DNA from: JBEKHI01 sp050012355
Lineage (GTDB): Bacteria; Actinomycetota; Actinomycetes; Streptosporangiales; Streptosporangiaceae
Assembly: GCA_050012355.1 (NCBI GenBank)
Contig: JBEKHI010000283.1
Span: forward strand, 1-11,431
Length of the DNA stretch: 11,431 nucleotides
Reading direction: 5' to 3'
The notes under the pieces were generated by a model, which ran no database searches, was not told the origin of the DNA, and was given only the letters and a program-made list of their open reading frames with translations. The position numbers and the translations under genes are program-made. Shown piece by piece: positions 1 to 5,917 of the stretch; position 1 is the first letter of the stretch, and every line of letters begins with the position of its first letter.

Positions 1-581
1 GCGTCCCAGTCGAGTCGTTCCTCGATGAAAAACGGTGGCGGCGAGAGTCGCGTAGCGAATCCGCCGAGGACCCATGTCGTCGCCCCGTCGCTGAGCGTCT
101 CCAGCGTGCGCACACCACCCCGCAGGAACTCCTCGGCGAGATCCGGCCGGATCTCGGTCGCGGCGACTTGCCCGATCTCTTTATCGGCCAGGTAACGCCG
201 CATTAGCGACTTGTTCCTGGGCCGCATCGCCGAGTGCCAGTCTTTTCCTGGCAGACCGAAATACGACGCCGCCAGCGCGGTCTGTGTCTGCAGCCGATCG
301 GAGTTGGAGAAGATCGCGTCCGGAGCCGGCAGCGCCGCGATCGCGGCGATCAACTCGGCGGTGTCCCGGACATCGCAGGCCAGGACCCGGGGGTGCGATG
401 TTCCAACGTGGCCGCCAAGGGCTCCGGGACGCCTTTGCAGCCACGAGTCCGCCCGGGCGCGCTCGTGCTCGTCGGGCTGGTCGGTGAGCAGCACCACGTC
501 CAAGCCCAGTCGGGCAGCCGCGGGCAAAAAGCCGAAAATGACGGAATCAGTCGGCTTGGATGCGATTAGGAAAAGCCGCAC
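1..581 (-). CDS. ATP-grasp family ligase, probable siderophore-related, partial at left edge and apparently missing its central ATP-binding segment
   Basis: The first 193 codons are visible and the gene continues beyond base 1. Start is GTG at 581, preceded by GGAGGG (587-592) at 5 nt. Residues 1-130 look like a pre-ATP-grasp domain: a beta strand (RLFLIASKPTDSV), a second one (GLDVVLLTDQP), the stretch SNSDRLQTQTALAASYFGLPG (near 92-112) and RNKSLMRRYLA (122-132), which resembles the DK..MR..L signature. AEEFLRG (149-155), LETLSDG (160-166) and PPPFFIEERLDW (181-192) resemble the later ATP-grasp region. The usual lysine-proline and glycine-rich ATP-binding stretch, expected between these blocks, is not seen: only about 17 residues separate them. 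Other members of the fold couple a carboxylate to an amine through an acyl phosphate. The iron box overlapping its promoter region suggests siderophore synthesis or a related iron task (inference; vibrioferrin synthesis is a precedent for an ATP-grasp enzyme). It may be an inactive deletion derivative. Confidence 0.72.
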   Translation of the reverse strand, partial: MRLFLIASKPTDSVIFGFLPAAARLGLDVVLLTDQPDEHERARADSWLQRRPGALGGHVGTSHPRVLACDVRDTAELIAAIAALPAPDAIFSNSDRLQTQTALAASYFGLPGKDWHSAMRPRNKSLMRRYLADKEIGQVAATEIRPDLAEEFLRGGVRTLETLSDGATTWVLGGFATRLSPPPFFIEERLDWD

Positions 582-595
582 CCTTTCCCTCCAAC

Positions 596-614
596 TAAGC
601 TAAGGATAACCTAA
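596..614 (-). promoter_or_regulatory. Imperfect IdeR/DmdR-type iron box ahead of the ATP-grasp gene
   Basis: Read on the minus strand the site is TTAGGTTATCCTTAGCTTA, agreeing at 15 of 19 positions by hand with the actinobacterial iron-box palindrome TTAGGTTAGSCTAACCTAA. It ends 14 nt upstream of the GTG start at 581, so a bound Fe(II)-loaded repressor would block transcription start or early elongation. It also contains the stop codon of the histidine kinase gene (600-602). The repressor assignment is by motif only. Confidence 0.75.
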
Positions 615-1769
615 CTTGTTGGATCGTATCGCCCTTTGGGGTTGCTTATCTAGGAAGTCACGTGATGTGTCCGTGATATAAATGTAATCGAGTTGATTTC
701 TGGACATCACGGCCATTGGCAGCAGGATCTCGAATTCGCTGCCCTCGCCGAGGACGCTCCGGACCTGCGCCGATCCGCCGTGCGCGTCCGCGACCGCCCG
801 CACCACGGCCAGCCCCAGGCCGGTTCCCCGGGTGCCCTGCGGGCTGCCGCCGGTCCGGAACCTCTCGAAGATGTGCGCGAGCTCGCTGGAGCTGATACCG
901 CTCCCGGCATCGCCGACAATGACCCGGGCCCGCCCAGGCTGGTCGCAGATCACGGAGAGCTCGATGACGTCGTCCGCGGATGTGTACTTGACGGCGTTTT
1001 CCAGCAGTGCGTCCAGGGCGAGGCCGAGCCGTTCCTCGTCCGCCAGTACGGTCGCGGGATCAAGCCGTCCGAGCTGCCAGCGTCGTTGCACGGTCGGCAG
1101 CCAGCGCTCGAATGTCTCCATCACGAACTCGTCGAGTACGACCGGCTCAGAACGCAGGAATTCCGGGTCTTCCGAGGCGGCGATGACAAGCAGCCGTTCG
1201 CTCAGGCGGCGTAGCCGGTTCAGCTCGGCGATCACCATCTGGACGTCGTGCTGTTCTTGCGACCCGGTCAGGCCGCGGGCGAGAAGCTCGGCATGGGTGA
1301 GGGCTATCGTGATGGGTGTGCGCAGGTGGTGCGAGGCGTCCTGCAGGAACCTGCGCTGCATGGTAAGCAGCCGCGCGTGCTGCTCGCCGATGAGCTGGCG
1401 TTCCTGATCCGCTGCGATCCGGCGGTTGGCGTGCCATACCATCGCGACGAACATCGTCGCCAGCAGCGGGATGTCCAGCGTCTCCTCGACCGCCCGGGCA
1501 TCGTGCAGCACGTCGAGCGCCAAGCCGGTCAAGGTGGTGATGAGCACGATGCCGACGCCCCACAGCATCGGACCGGCCGACCAGACTCGCAGCCCGAACA
1601 GCAGCGTGAAACAGATCGAGATCAGGTGAAACGGGATCGTCTCCCAGGACGGCCAGACCAGGATCGCGGCGAGGTTCACCAGCAGAAGGATCACCCAGGC
1701 GGCTTCCATGTTGTCGCGCGCCAGACGGTGCCAGGCCGGGTTATCCGTTGGCAAGGAGATATCCCTCAC
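600..1769 (-). CDS. Membrane sensor histidine kinase of a two-component system
   Basis: Autophosphorylating kinase partnered with the response regulator just upstream. With the GTG at 1769 it has 389 residues and overlaps the regulator gene by 29 nt. A TTG at 1754, 7 nt after GAGGGA, is an equally plausible start. Hydrophobic segments near 24-40, 46-62, 66-85 and 98-114 suggest four membrane spans with almost no extracytoplasmic loop, so the signal may be sensed in or at the membrane. The dimerisation box is DASHHLRTP (144-152) with phospho-acceptor His147; the usual acidic residue at +1 is histidine. ATPase motifs follow: LLENAVKY (255-262, N-box), VGDAGSGIS (285-293, G1), FERFRTG (301-307) and GTGLGL (315-320, G2). 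A normal end would be after ILLPMA (about 353). Here 36 further residues with AT-richer coding sequence run into the next promoter region. The stimulus is unknown; iron limitation is suggested by context only. Confidence 0.9.
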   Translation of the reverse strand: MRDISLPTDNPAWHRLARDNMEAAWVILLLVNLAAILVWPSWETIPFHLISICFTLLFGLRVWSAGPMLWGVGIVLITTLTGLALDVLHDARAVEETLDIPLLATMFVAMVWHANRRIAADQERQLIGEQHARLLTMQRRFLQDASHHLRTPITIALTHAELLARGLTGSQEQHDVQMVIAELNRLRRLSERLLVIAASEDPEFLRSEPVVLDEFVMETFERWLPTVQRRWQLGRLDPATVLADEERLGLALDALLENAVKYTSADDVIELSVICDQPGRARVIVGDAGSGISSSELAHIFERFRTGGSPQGTRGTGLGLAVVRAVADAHGGSAQVRSVLGEGSEFEILLPMAVMSRNQLDYIYITDTSRDFLDKQPQRAIRSNKLGYP

Positions 1770-2427
1770 CCCGTACCGTCGTGATGAGACGATCGCCGAA
1801 CTTTGACCGGAGTCGCCGCACGCAGACGCCGACAATGTTGGAACCGGGCTGGAAGTTGTATCCCCATACCGATGCCAGCAGCTGGCTCTTCGGTACCGGC
1901 TGACCAGCGTGCTCCATCAGCTCCTTGAGTACCAGGAACTCAAGGCGGGTGAGCCGGATCGGGCCGGTTCCCGCGTCCGCTTCCATGCGGCCGATGTGCA
2001 GCCGCAGGGCACCGACCCTGATCACTCGGTCGAAGCCGTCGATGCGCAACTGGTTACGAACCCGCGCGAGCAGTTCGGCGAGAGAGAACGGTTTGGTCAG
2101 GTAATCGCGTGCGCCGAGTTCCAGGCAATCCACCTTGGTCCGCACGTCCGCCAGGCAGGAGAGCACCAGGACGGCCTGACCGGGTTGCTGCCGCAGGAGC
2201 TGCCGCAAGACCGCGCGGCCGTCAGGATCCGGCATCAGCAGGTCAAGGATCACCAGATCGTAGGCTTCGGCGATCGCCCGTCGAAGCCCCTCCTCGCCGG
2301 TGTCGGCCAGGTCGATGCCCAGGCCCTCGGACTGCAGGGCGCGGCTGAGCGCGGATCGTATCGGCTCCTCGTCGTCGATAACGAGGATGCGGGCCCAGGG
2401 AGTGGATCCGGGCGGGGGCGTCGTCAT
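1741..2427 (-). CDS. OmpR/PhoB-family response regulator
   Basis: Full-length regulator of 228 residues. The receiver domain (about 12-125) has the acidic pair Asp18/Asp19, phospho-acceptor Asp62 in LVILDLLMPDPDG, Ser90 in the Thr/Ser position and Lys112 in DYLTKPF. The winged-helix domain (about 137-226) has LTRLEFLVLKEL, the recognition helix SNIVGVCVRRLRSKFG and the wing TTVRGEGYLL. The ATG at 2427 is bounded by an in-frame stop two codons upstream; its ribosome site is weak. The kinase gene overlaps its 3' end, so both are co-translated. Its DNA-binding domain is about two-thirds identical to the separate winged-helix protein encoded upstream at 2552-2869. The 124 bases between these two genes hold no further gene and no clear terminator, so readthrough from the iron-boxed promoter is possible. 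Targets are unknown. Confidence 0.93.
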   Translation of the reverse strand: MTTPPPGSTPWARILVIDDEEPIRSALSRALQSEGLGIDLADTGEEGLRRAIAEAYDLVILDLLMPDPDGRAVLRQLLRQQPGQAVLVLSCLADVRTKVDCLELGARDYLTKPFSLAELLARVRNQLRIDGFDRVIRVGALRLHIGRMEADAGTGPIRLTRLEFLVLKELMEHAGQPVPKSQLLASVWGYNFQPGSNIVGVCVRRLRSKFGDRLITTVRGEGYLLANG

Positions 2428-2551
2428 GCGTCATCTGCCGAAGCGAGGTGTACGGCGGGTCTGCCACTCAATCCAGCGCTCACGCTTATTTCACGGTCGC
2501 GCAGCATATTTGGTTCAAAACCGGCGGTTACTTTTTCGTCATCGGTGCTGT

Positions 2552-2869
2552 CTAGGTGCTGAGCTGGTAACCCTCGCCGCGTATGGTCGTGATGAAGCTG
2601 AACCCCAGTTTGGACCGCAGCCGCCGTACACACACGTCGACCACGTTCGATCCGGGATCGAAATCGCAGTTCCATACCCTGGCGAGCAGTGCGCCCTTGG
2701 GGACCGGCTGGCCCGCGTGACGGACGAGTTCCTTCAGCAAAAGGAATTCGAGCCTGGTGAGCGGTACCGGGCCATGTCCGGTGTCGGCTTCCAGGCGTCC
2801 GGTGTCCAGGGTGAGCCTCCCGGACCGGACGATGTCGCCGATTAGCGGACCGCCATCACGAACCACCAC
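2552..2869 (-). CDS. Receiver-less winged-helix DNA-binding protein (OmpR-type output domain only)
   Basis: A 105-residue protein consisting of a short N-terminal stretch and one complete OmpR-type winged helix: LTRLEFLLLKELVRHAGQPV, the recognition helix GSNVVDVCVRRLRSKLG and the wing TTIRGEGYQL. No receiver domain precedes it, and the iron box and nhaA end sit directly upstream, so the domain is not a fragment cut by the window. Hand alignment with the output domain of the response regulator at 1741-2427 gives 61 identities in 90 positions, with nearly identical recognition helices; a tandem partial duplication is the simplest origin. GTG at 2869 is chosen because GGAGG lies 6 nt before it; the GTG at 2875 abuts that site, and 2866 is a further option. 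It should bind DNA without phosphorylation and be made when iron is scarce. It may bind the same sites as its paralogue. Confidence 0.85.
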   Translation of the reverse strand: MVVRDGGPLIGDIVRSGRLTLDTGRLEADTGHGPVPLTRLEFLLLKELVRHAGQPVPKGALLARVWNCDFDPGSNVVDVCVRRLRSKLGFSFITTIRGEGYQLST

Positions 2870-2875
2870 GATCAC

Positions 2876-2880
2876 CCTCC
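2876..2880 (-). promoter_or_regulatory. Ribosome binding site of the receiver-less winged-helix gene
   Basis: GGAGG on the minus strand. It directly touches the GTG at 2875 and stands 6 nt before the GTG at 2869, which is why the latter is taken as the start. Confidence 0.6.
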
Positions 2881-2904
2881 GCTGGTCTGGTCAGCCCCCG
2901 GTAG

Positions 2905-2927
2905 ATTTAGGTTAGCCTAACCTAAAT
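2905..2927 (-). promoter_or_regulatory. Perfect palindromic IdeR/DmdR iron box
   Basis: The core TTAGGTTAGCCTAACCTAA (2907-2925) matches the actinobacterial iron-box consensus at every position, and the symmetry extends to 23 bases around a central C at 2916. It lies between the nhaA stop codon (2949-2951) and the start of the winged-helix gene at 2869, 35 nt upstream of that start. A possible promoter around it is TCGACT (about 2944-2949) and TAACCT, 18 nt apart, which would put the box over the -10 region; this promoter reading is weak. Iron-bound IdeR/DmdR/DtxR-type repressor is expected to shut off the winged-helix gene and perhaps the two-component genes behind it. Confidence 0.93.
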
Positions 2928-2948
2928 ACAGAAGTCGAGAGGTTCGAC

Positions 2949-4817
2949 TCAGGCGGTGATCTTGGTCCGGGCAGCGGCGAGCTTGATGGCGGACTTGAGC
3001 GACATGATGTCGTAGGCGCCATAGTGTCGCTGGCCGTTGATGAAGAAGGTCGGGGTGCCGGACACGCCGGATAGGTCGGCGGACTCCAGGTCCTCGGCGA
3101 CGTGGGCGGCTCCGGCGTGCGCACGCAGATCGGCGGCGAACTTGTCGAGGTCGAGATCGAGCGACCGCGCGTACCCGATCAGGTCACGCAGGGTCAGCGC
3201 GTCCTGGTGCTCGAACAGCAGGTCGTGCATTTCCCAGAACTTGCCCTGCAGCGCCGCCGCCTCCGCGGCCTCGGAGGCAAGCTCGGCGTGCGGGTGCACG
3301 TCGTTCAGCGGCAGGTGCCGCCAGACGTACCTGATGTCGCCGTGCTCGCGGAGCAGTTCGCGCACCGCGGGCTCGGCCTGCCCGCAGTAGGGGCACTCGA
3401 AGTCGCCGTACTCCACCACGGTCACCGGCGACTTCTCCGGCCCGCGAATGTGGTCGCGTTCCGGATCGACATCGATGGTCAGGTCGGTGAGCACGTCCGA
3501 GGTGCCGAGCAGCGCCCGCCACCGCTTCCGCAGCGGCAACTGGTTGACCAGCCGGAAGGCCAGCCAGGTCAGGCCGGTGGCGACCAGCACGCAGGTCAGG
3601 ATGCCGAGCTTGGCCTCGGCCAGCGTCTGGCCGCTCAGCGCGAGCGAGGCGATCAGCAGCGACACGGTGAAGCCGATGCCGGCCGCGGCACCGGTGCCGA
3701 GCACCGCGCCCCAGCCGACCGGGGGAGTCAGCCGCCCCCGGCTCAACTTCGTCGTCAGCCAGACGCCGAACGAGATGCCGACTGGCTTGCCGATCAGGTA
3801 CCCGAACAGGATGCCGAGCGTGACCGGTGAGGTGTACGCGTCGGCGAGGAACCGGCCGTTCAGCGGGATCCCGGCGTTGGCGACCGCGAACAGCGGCACG
3901 ATGAGGTAGCTGACCCAGGGGTGGTAGATCCTGGCCAGCCGGTCGTTCGGCGAGATCGCGGTGCGTACCACCGTCTCCGCCTCGGCCGCCAGCTGGGCGG
4001 TCGGCTGCTCGCGAAACAACCGGAACGCCGTGGACGCCTCCTCCAGCGACTCCCGGGTCGCCGGGTAGGCGTAGGAGATCAGCCCCATAACCAGGCCTAT
4101 CACCACCGGGTCCACGCCCGACTTGACGAAAGCCAGCCAGGCGGCGACGCCGATCACCAGGTAAGCGATGCCACGGCGCACCCGTCGCGCCCGTAGCCCG
4201 AAGGCGACGGCCAGGAAGGCCACCCCAGTGATCAGCGACCTGACATCGATCCGGCCGCTGTAGAAGACCGCGATCACCACCAGGCCCGCCAGGTCGTCGA
4301 CGATCGAGAAGGTCAGCAGCCAGGTGCGCACCCGGTCCGGCAGCCTGCGGCCGACCAGCGCGAGCGCGCCGAGCGCGAACGCGGTGTCGGTGGACATCGC
4401 CATGCCCCAGCCGTTTTTGTGCGAGCCGCCGATGTTGATCAGCAGGTAGATCCCGATCGGCACCAGCATGCCGCAGAGCCCGGCCATCACCGGCAGCGTC
4501 AGCCTGCTCCGCACCCGTAGCTCGCCCACGTCGAACTCCCGGCGCGCCTCCAGCCCGGCCACCAGGAAGAAGAACGCCATCAGCCCCGAGTTCACGAACT
4601 CGCGCAGGCTCAGGTCGATGCCCTTGCCGCCGAGGGTGATGGCCAGCTGGGTCCCCCACACCGAGGTGTAGGACGATCCGCTGGCGTTCGCCCAGATCAG
4701 CGCCAGGGCGGTGGCAGCCGCCAGCACCGTCGCGCTGCCGGTCTCGGTGCGCAGGAACATGCGGAGCGGGGTGTTCTGCGCCCAGATGGTGCGCCCCGAA
4801 AATGACGGACTGGTCAC
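2949..4817 (-). CDS. nhaA: NhaA-type Na+/H+ antiporter fused to a C-terminal DsbA/thioredoxin-like domain
   Basis: A 622-residue fusion. Residues 1-435 are NhaA: STDTAFALG carries Asp144 (E. coli Asp133 equivalent), SIVDDLAGLV carries the ion-binding pair Asp174/Asp175 (Asp163/Asp164) and LIGKPVGI carries Lys344 (Lys300). The antiporter swaps cytoplasmic Na+ for external H+. Residues 462-622 form a DsbA-like domain with the CPYC motif (475-478) after EYGDFE and the cis-proline loop SGTPTFFING (Pro589). E. coli NhaA alone has about 388 residues. Such fusions are known in actinobacteria. If the topology follows E. coli NhaA, the redox domain lies in the cytoplasm. The GTG at 4817 has no clear ribosome site but is 5 nt after the tcuB-like stop, suggesting coupling. 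Its place behind tcuAB-like genes could supply ion-gradient support for uptake of an acidic substrate (inference). Confidence 0.93.
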   Translation of the reverse strand: MTSPSFSGRTIWAQNTPLRMFLRTETGSATVLAAATALALIWANASGSSYTSVWGTQLAITLGGKGIDLSLREFVNSGLMAFFFLVAGLEARREFDVGELRVRSRLTLPVMAGLCGMLVPIGIYLLINIGGSHKNGWGMAMSTDTAFALGALALVGRRLPDRVRTWLLTFSIVDDLAGLVVIAVFYSGRIDVRSLITGVAFLAVAFGLRARRVRRGIAYLVIGVAAWLAFVKSGVDPVVIGLVMGLISYAYPATRESLEEASTAFRLFREQPTAQLAAEAETVVRTAISPNDRLARIYHPWVSYLIVPLFAVANAGIPLNGRFLADAYTSPVTLGILFGYLIGKPVGISFGVWLTTKLSRGRLTPPVGWGAVLGTGAAAGIGFTVSLLIASLALSGQTLAEAKLGILTCVLVATGLTWLAFRLVNQLPLRKRWRALLGTSDVLTDLTIDVDPERDHIRGPEKSPVTVVEYGDFECPYCGQAEPAVRELLREHGDIRYVWRHLPLNDVHPHAELASEAAEAAALQGKFWEMHDLLFEHQDALTLRDLIGYARSLDLDLDKFAADLRAHAGAAHVAEDLESADLSGVSGTPTFFINGQRHYGAYDIMSLKSAIKLAAARTKITA

Positions 4818-4822
4818 GTGGG

Positions 4823-5917
4823 TTACGCTACTTGACGCTGCATCTCCAGGTTGTCGCGGACTATCGCCAGGAACCGGTAGATCAGGTGGCTGAACTTGCT
4901 GTACGGCGCGGACGCGAAGCTCAGCATGACGGCGGACAGGTGGATCAGCAGCACGATCCCGAAGGCAGGGGTGTCGCGGACCAGCAGCGTCGCCAGCCCG
5001 GAGACACCGAGGAACGTCAGCGCGACCAGCAGCCCGTAGTCCTTGACGGTCATCGCGGCGACGCTGGTGACCTGGGAGGACCGCATCTTCAGCAGCAGCA
5101 GTCCGGCCGAGCCGGTCACCAGCCCGATGCCGCCGATCACGCCGCTGATGACCGGGACCGACAGCACCGGGTAGGGCGGCTGGATGCCGAACAGGTCCTG
5201 CATGATGGCGGCCGAGATGGTCGAGACGATGCAGACGCCGAACCCGTACGCCACGAGGCTATGCAGCACCCGGCGCCCAGCGGACGGTACATCGTCGTCG
5301 GGGTAGTAGCATTCGCTGCCGCCGCCGCGCAGGTAGCGGAGGGTGGCGGCGTACTGTACTGCTCGCGCAACGGCACGCAGGTTGGCACGAGGCGCGCCGG
5401 TTGAGGTCCAGAACCGCCGCCCGGCGCCGGCCAGCACCGCGAGCGAGTAGAGCACCGGCAGCAGGAAGCCCACCAGCAGCACGGGGTAGGGGATCAGCGC
5501 GTACGGCGACTTGTTCGTGGCGACCAGGCCGCCGAAGCCCACGTGCGCCACCGCCGCCACCAGGACGATCACCGAGGTGATCACGGCGCCGGAGAACACC
5601 CCGGGCCAGCCGCGCAGCAGCCTGGGCGCGCGGTACGGCCACACGTAACGCTCGTAGTCGAGGGTGCGCACCGACGCCAGCACGACCGGGATGTTGAGGG
5701 CGAACTCGTGTGGTTCGGTGTACATGCAGGCGCTGAAGCAGGCCCGGCAGTCATGGCAGAGGTTCGCCAGCTGGCTCACGTCGCCGGCGTCGAGCAGGTT
5801 GCGTCGCTCCAGCGCCGGGTAGACCGCGCACAGCCCTTCGCAGTACCGGCATGAATTGCAGATGGTCAGCTGCCGGGACGCCTCGCTGACTAGCAGCTCC
5901 AGATCCTCAGCCGGCAT
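4823..5917 (-). CDS. tcuB: TcuB-like membrane iron-sulfur electron-transfer protein
   Basis: A 364-residue protein with an N-terminal ferredoxin-like part and a membrane part. Two cysteine sets are visible, C20-C23-C26-C30 in CNSCRYCEGLC and C54-C57-C60-C64 in CHDCRACFSAC, fitting two [4Fe-4S] clusters. About six hydrophobic segments follow (near 107-130, 140-163, 219-238, 251-276, 293-313 and 319-337), with GGGSECYYPDDDVPS (198-212) and His219, His326 and His344 among candidate haem or quinone-site residues. In Salmonella, TcuB takes electrons from the flavoprotein TcuA and returns its FAD to the oxidised state, probably passing electrons to quinone. Here it overlaps the tcuA-like gene by 11 nt (ATG at 5917, stop of tcuA at 5907), so the two products are expected to work as a pair at the membrane. 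Family assignment is strong; the substrate depends on TcuA. Confidence 0.9.
   Translation of the reverse strand: MPAEDLELLVSEASRQLTICNSCRYCEGLCAVYPALERRNLLDAGDVSQLANLCHDCRACFSACMYTEPHEFALNIPVVLASVRTLDYERYVWPYRAPRLLRGWPGVFSGAVITSVIVLVAAVAHVGFGGLVATNKSPYALIPYPVLLVGFLLPVLYSLAVLAGAGRRFWTSTGAPRANLRAVARAVQYAATLRYLRGGGSECYYPDDDVPSAGRRVLHSLVAYGFGVCIVSTISAAIMQDLFGIQPPYPVLSVPVISGVIGGIGLVTGSAGLLLLKMRSSQVTSVAAMTVKDYGLLVALTFLGVSGLATLLVRDTPAFGIVLLIHLSAVMLSFASAPYSKFSHLIYRFLAIVRDNLEMQRQVA

Noticed and set aside
658..665. Palindrome TCACGTGA
   Set aside because: An 8-base palindrome without a partner or a known link to the neighbouring genes; expected by chance.
1741..1835. Longer kinase start at 1835
   Set aside because: It would overlap the response regulator's conserved recognition helix region by 95 bases and adds residues without similarity to kinase N-termini; starts at 1769 or 1754 are better.
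2428..2551. Possible promoter for the response regulator (TATGCT-like -10)
   Set aside because: No matching -35 at proper distance; cotranscription with the winged-helix gene explains expression equally well.
2424..2675. 83-codon minus-strand frame bridging the winged-helix gene and the response regulator
   Set aside because: It overlaps the end of the winged-helix gene out of frame, and shows no domain or ribosome site.
2933..2949. Hairpin AGTCGA-5-TCGACT followed by a T-rich stretch after nhaA, as a possible terminator
   Set aside because: The stem has only six base pairs, overlaps the nhaA stop codon and is not followed by a clean T run; too weak to call.
3102..3830. Plus-strand open frame of 242 codons
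   Set aside because: It is a shadow of the nhaA fusion gene, rich in Arg, Gln and Gly and without family resemblance.
3184..4659. 491-codon minus-strand frame inside nhaA
   Set aside because: Alternative frame of the antiporter; Arg/Gly/Ala-rich composition, while the NhaA frame has all family motifs.
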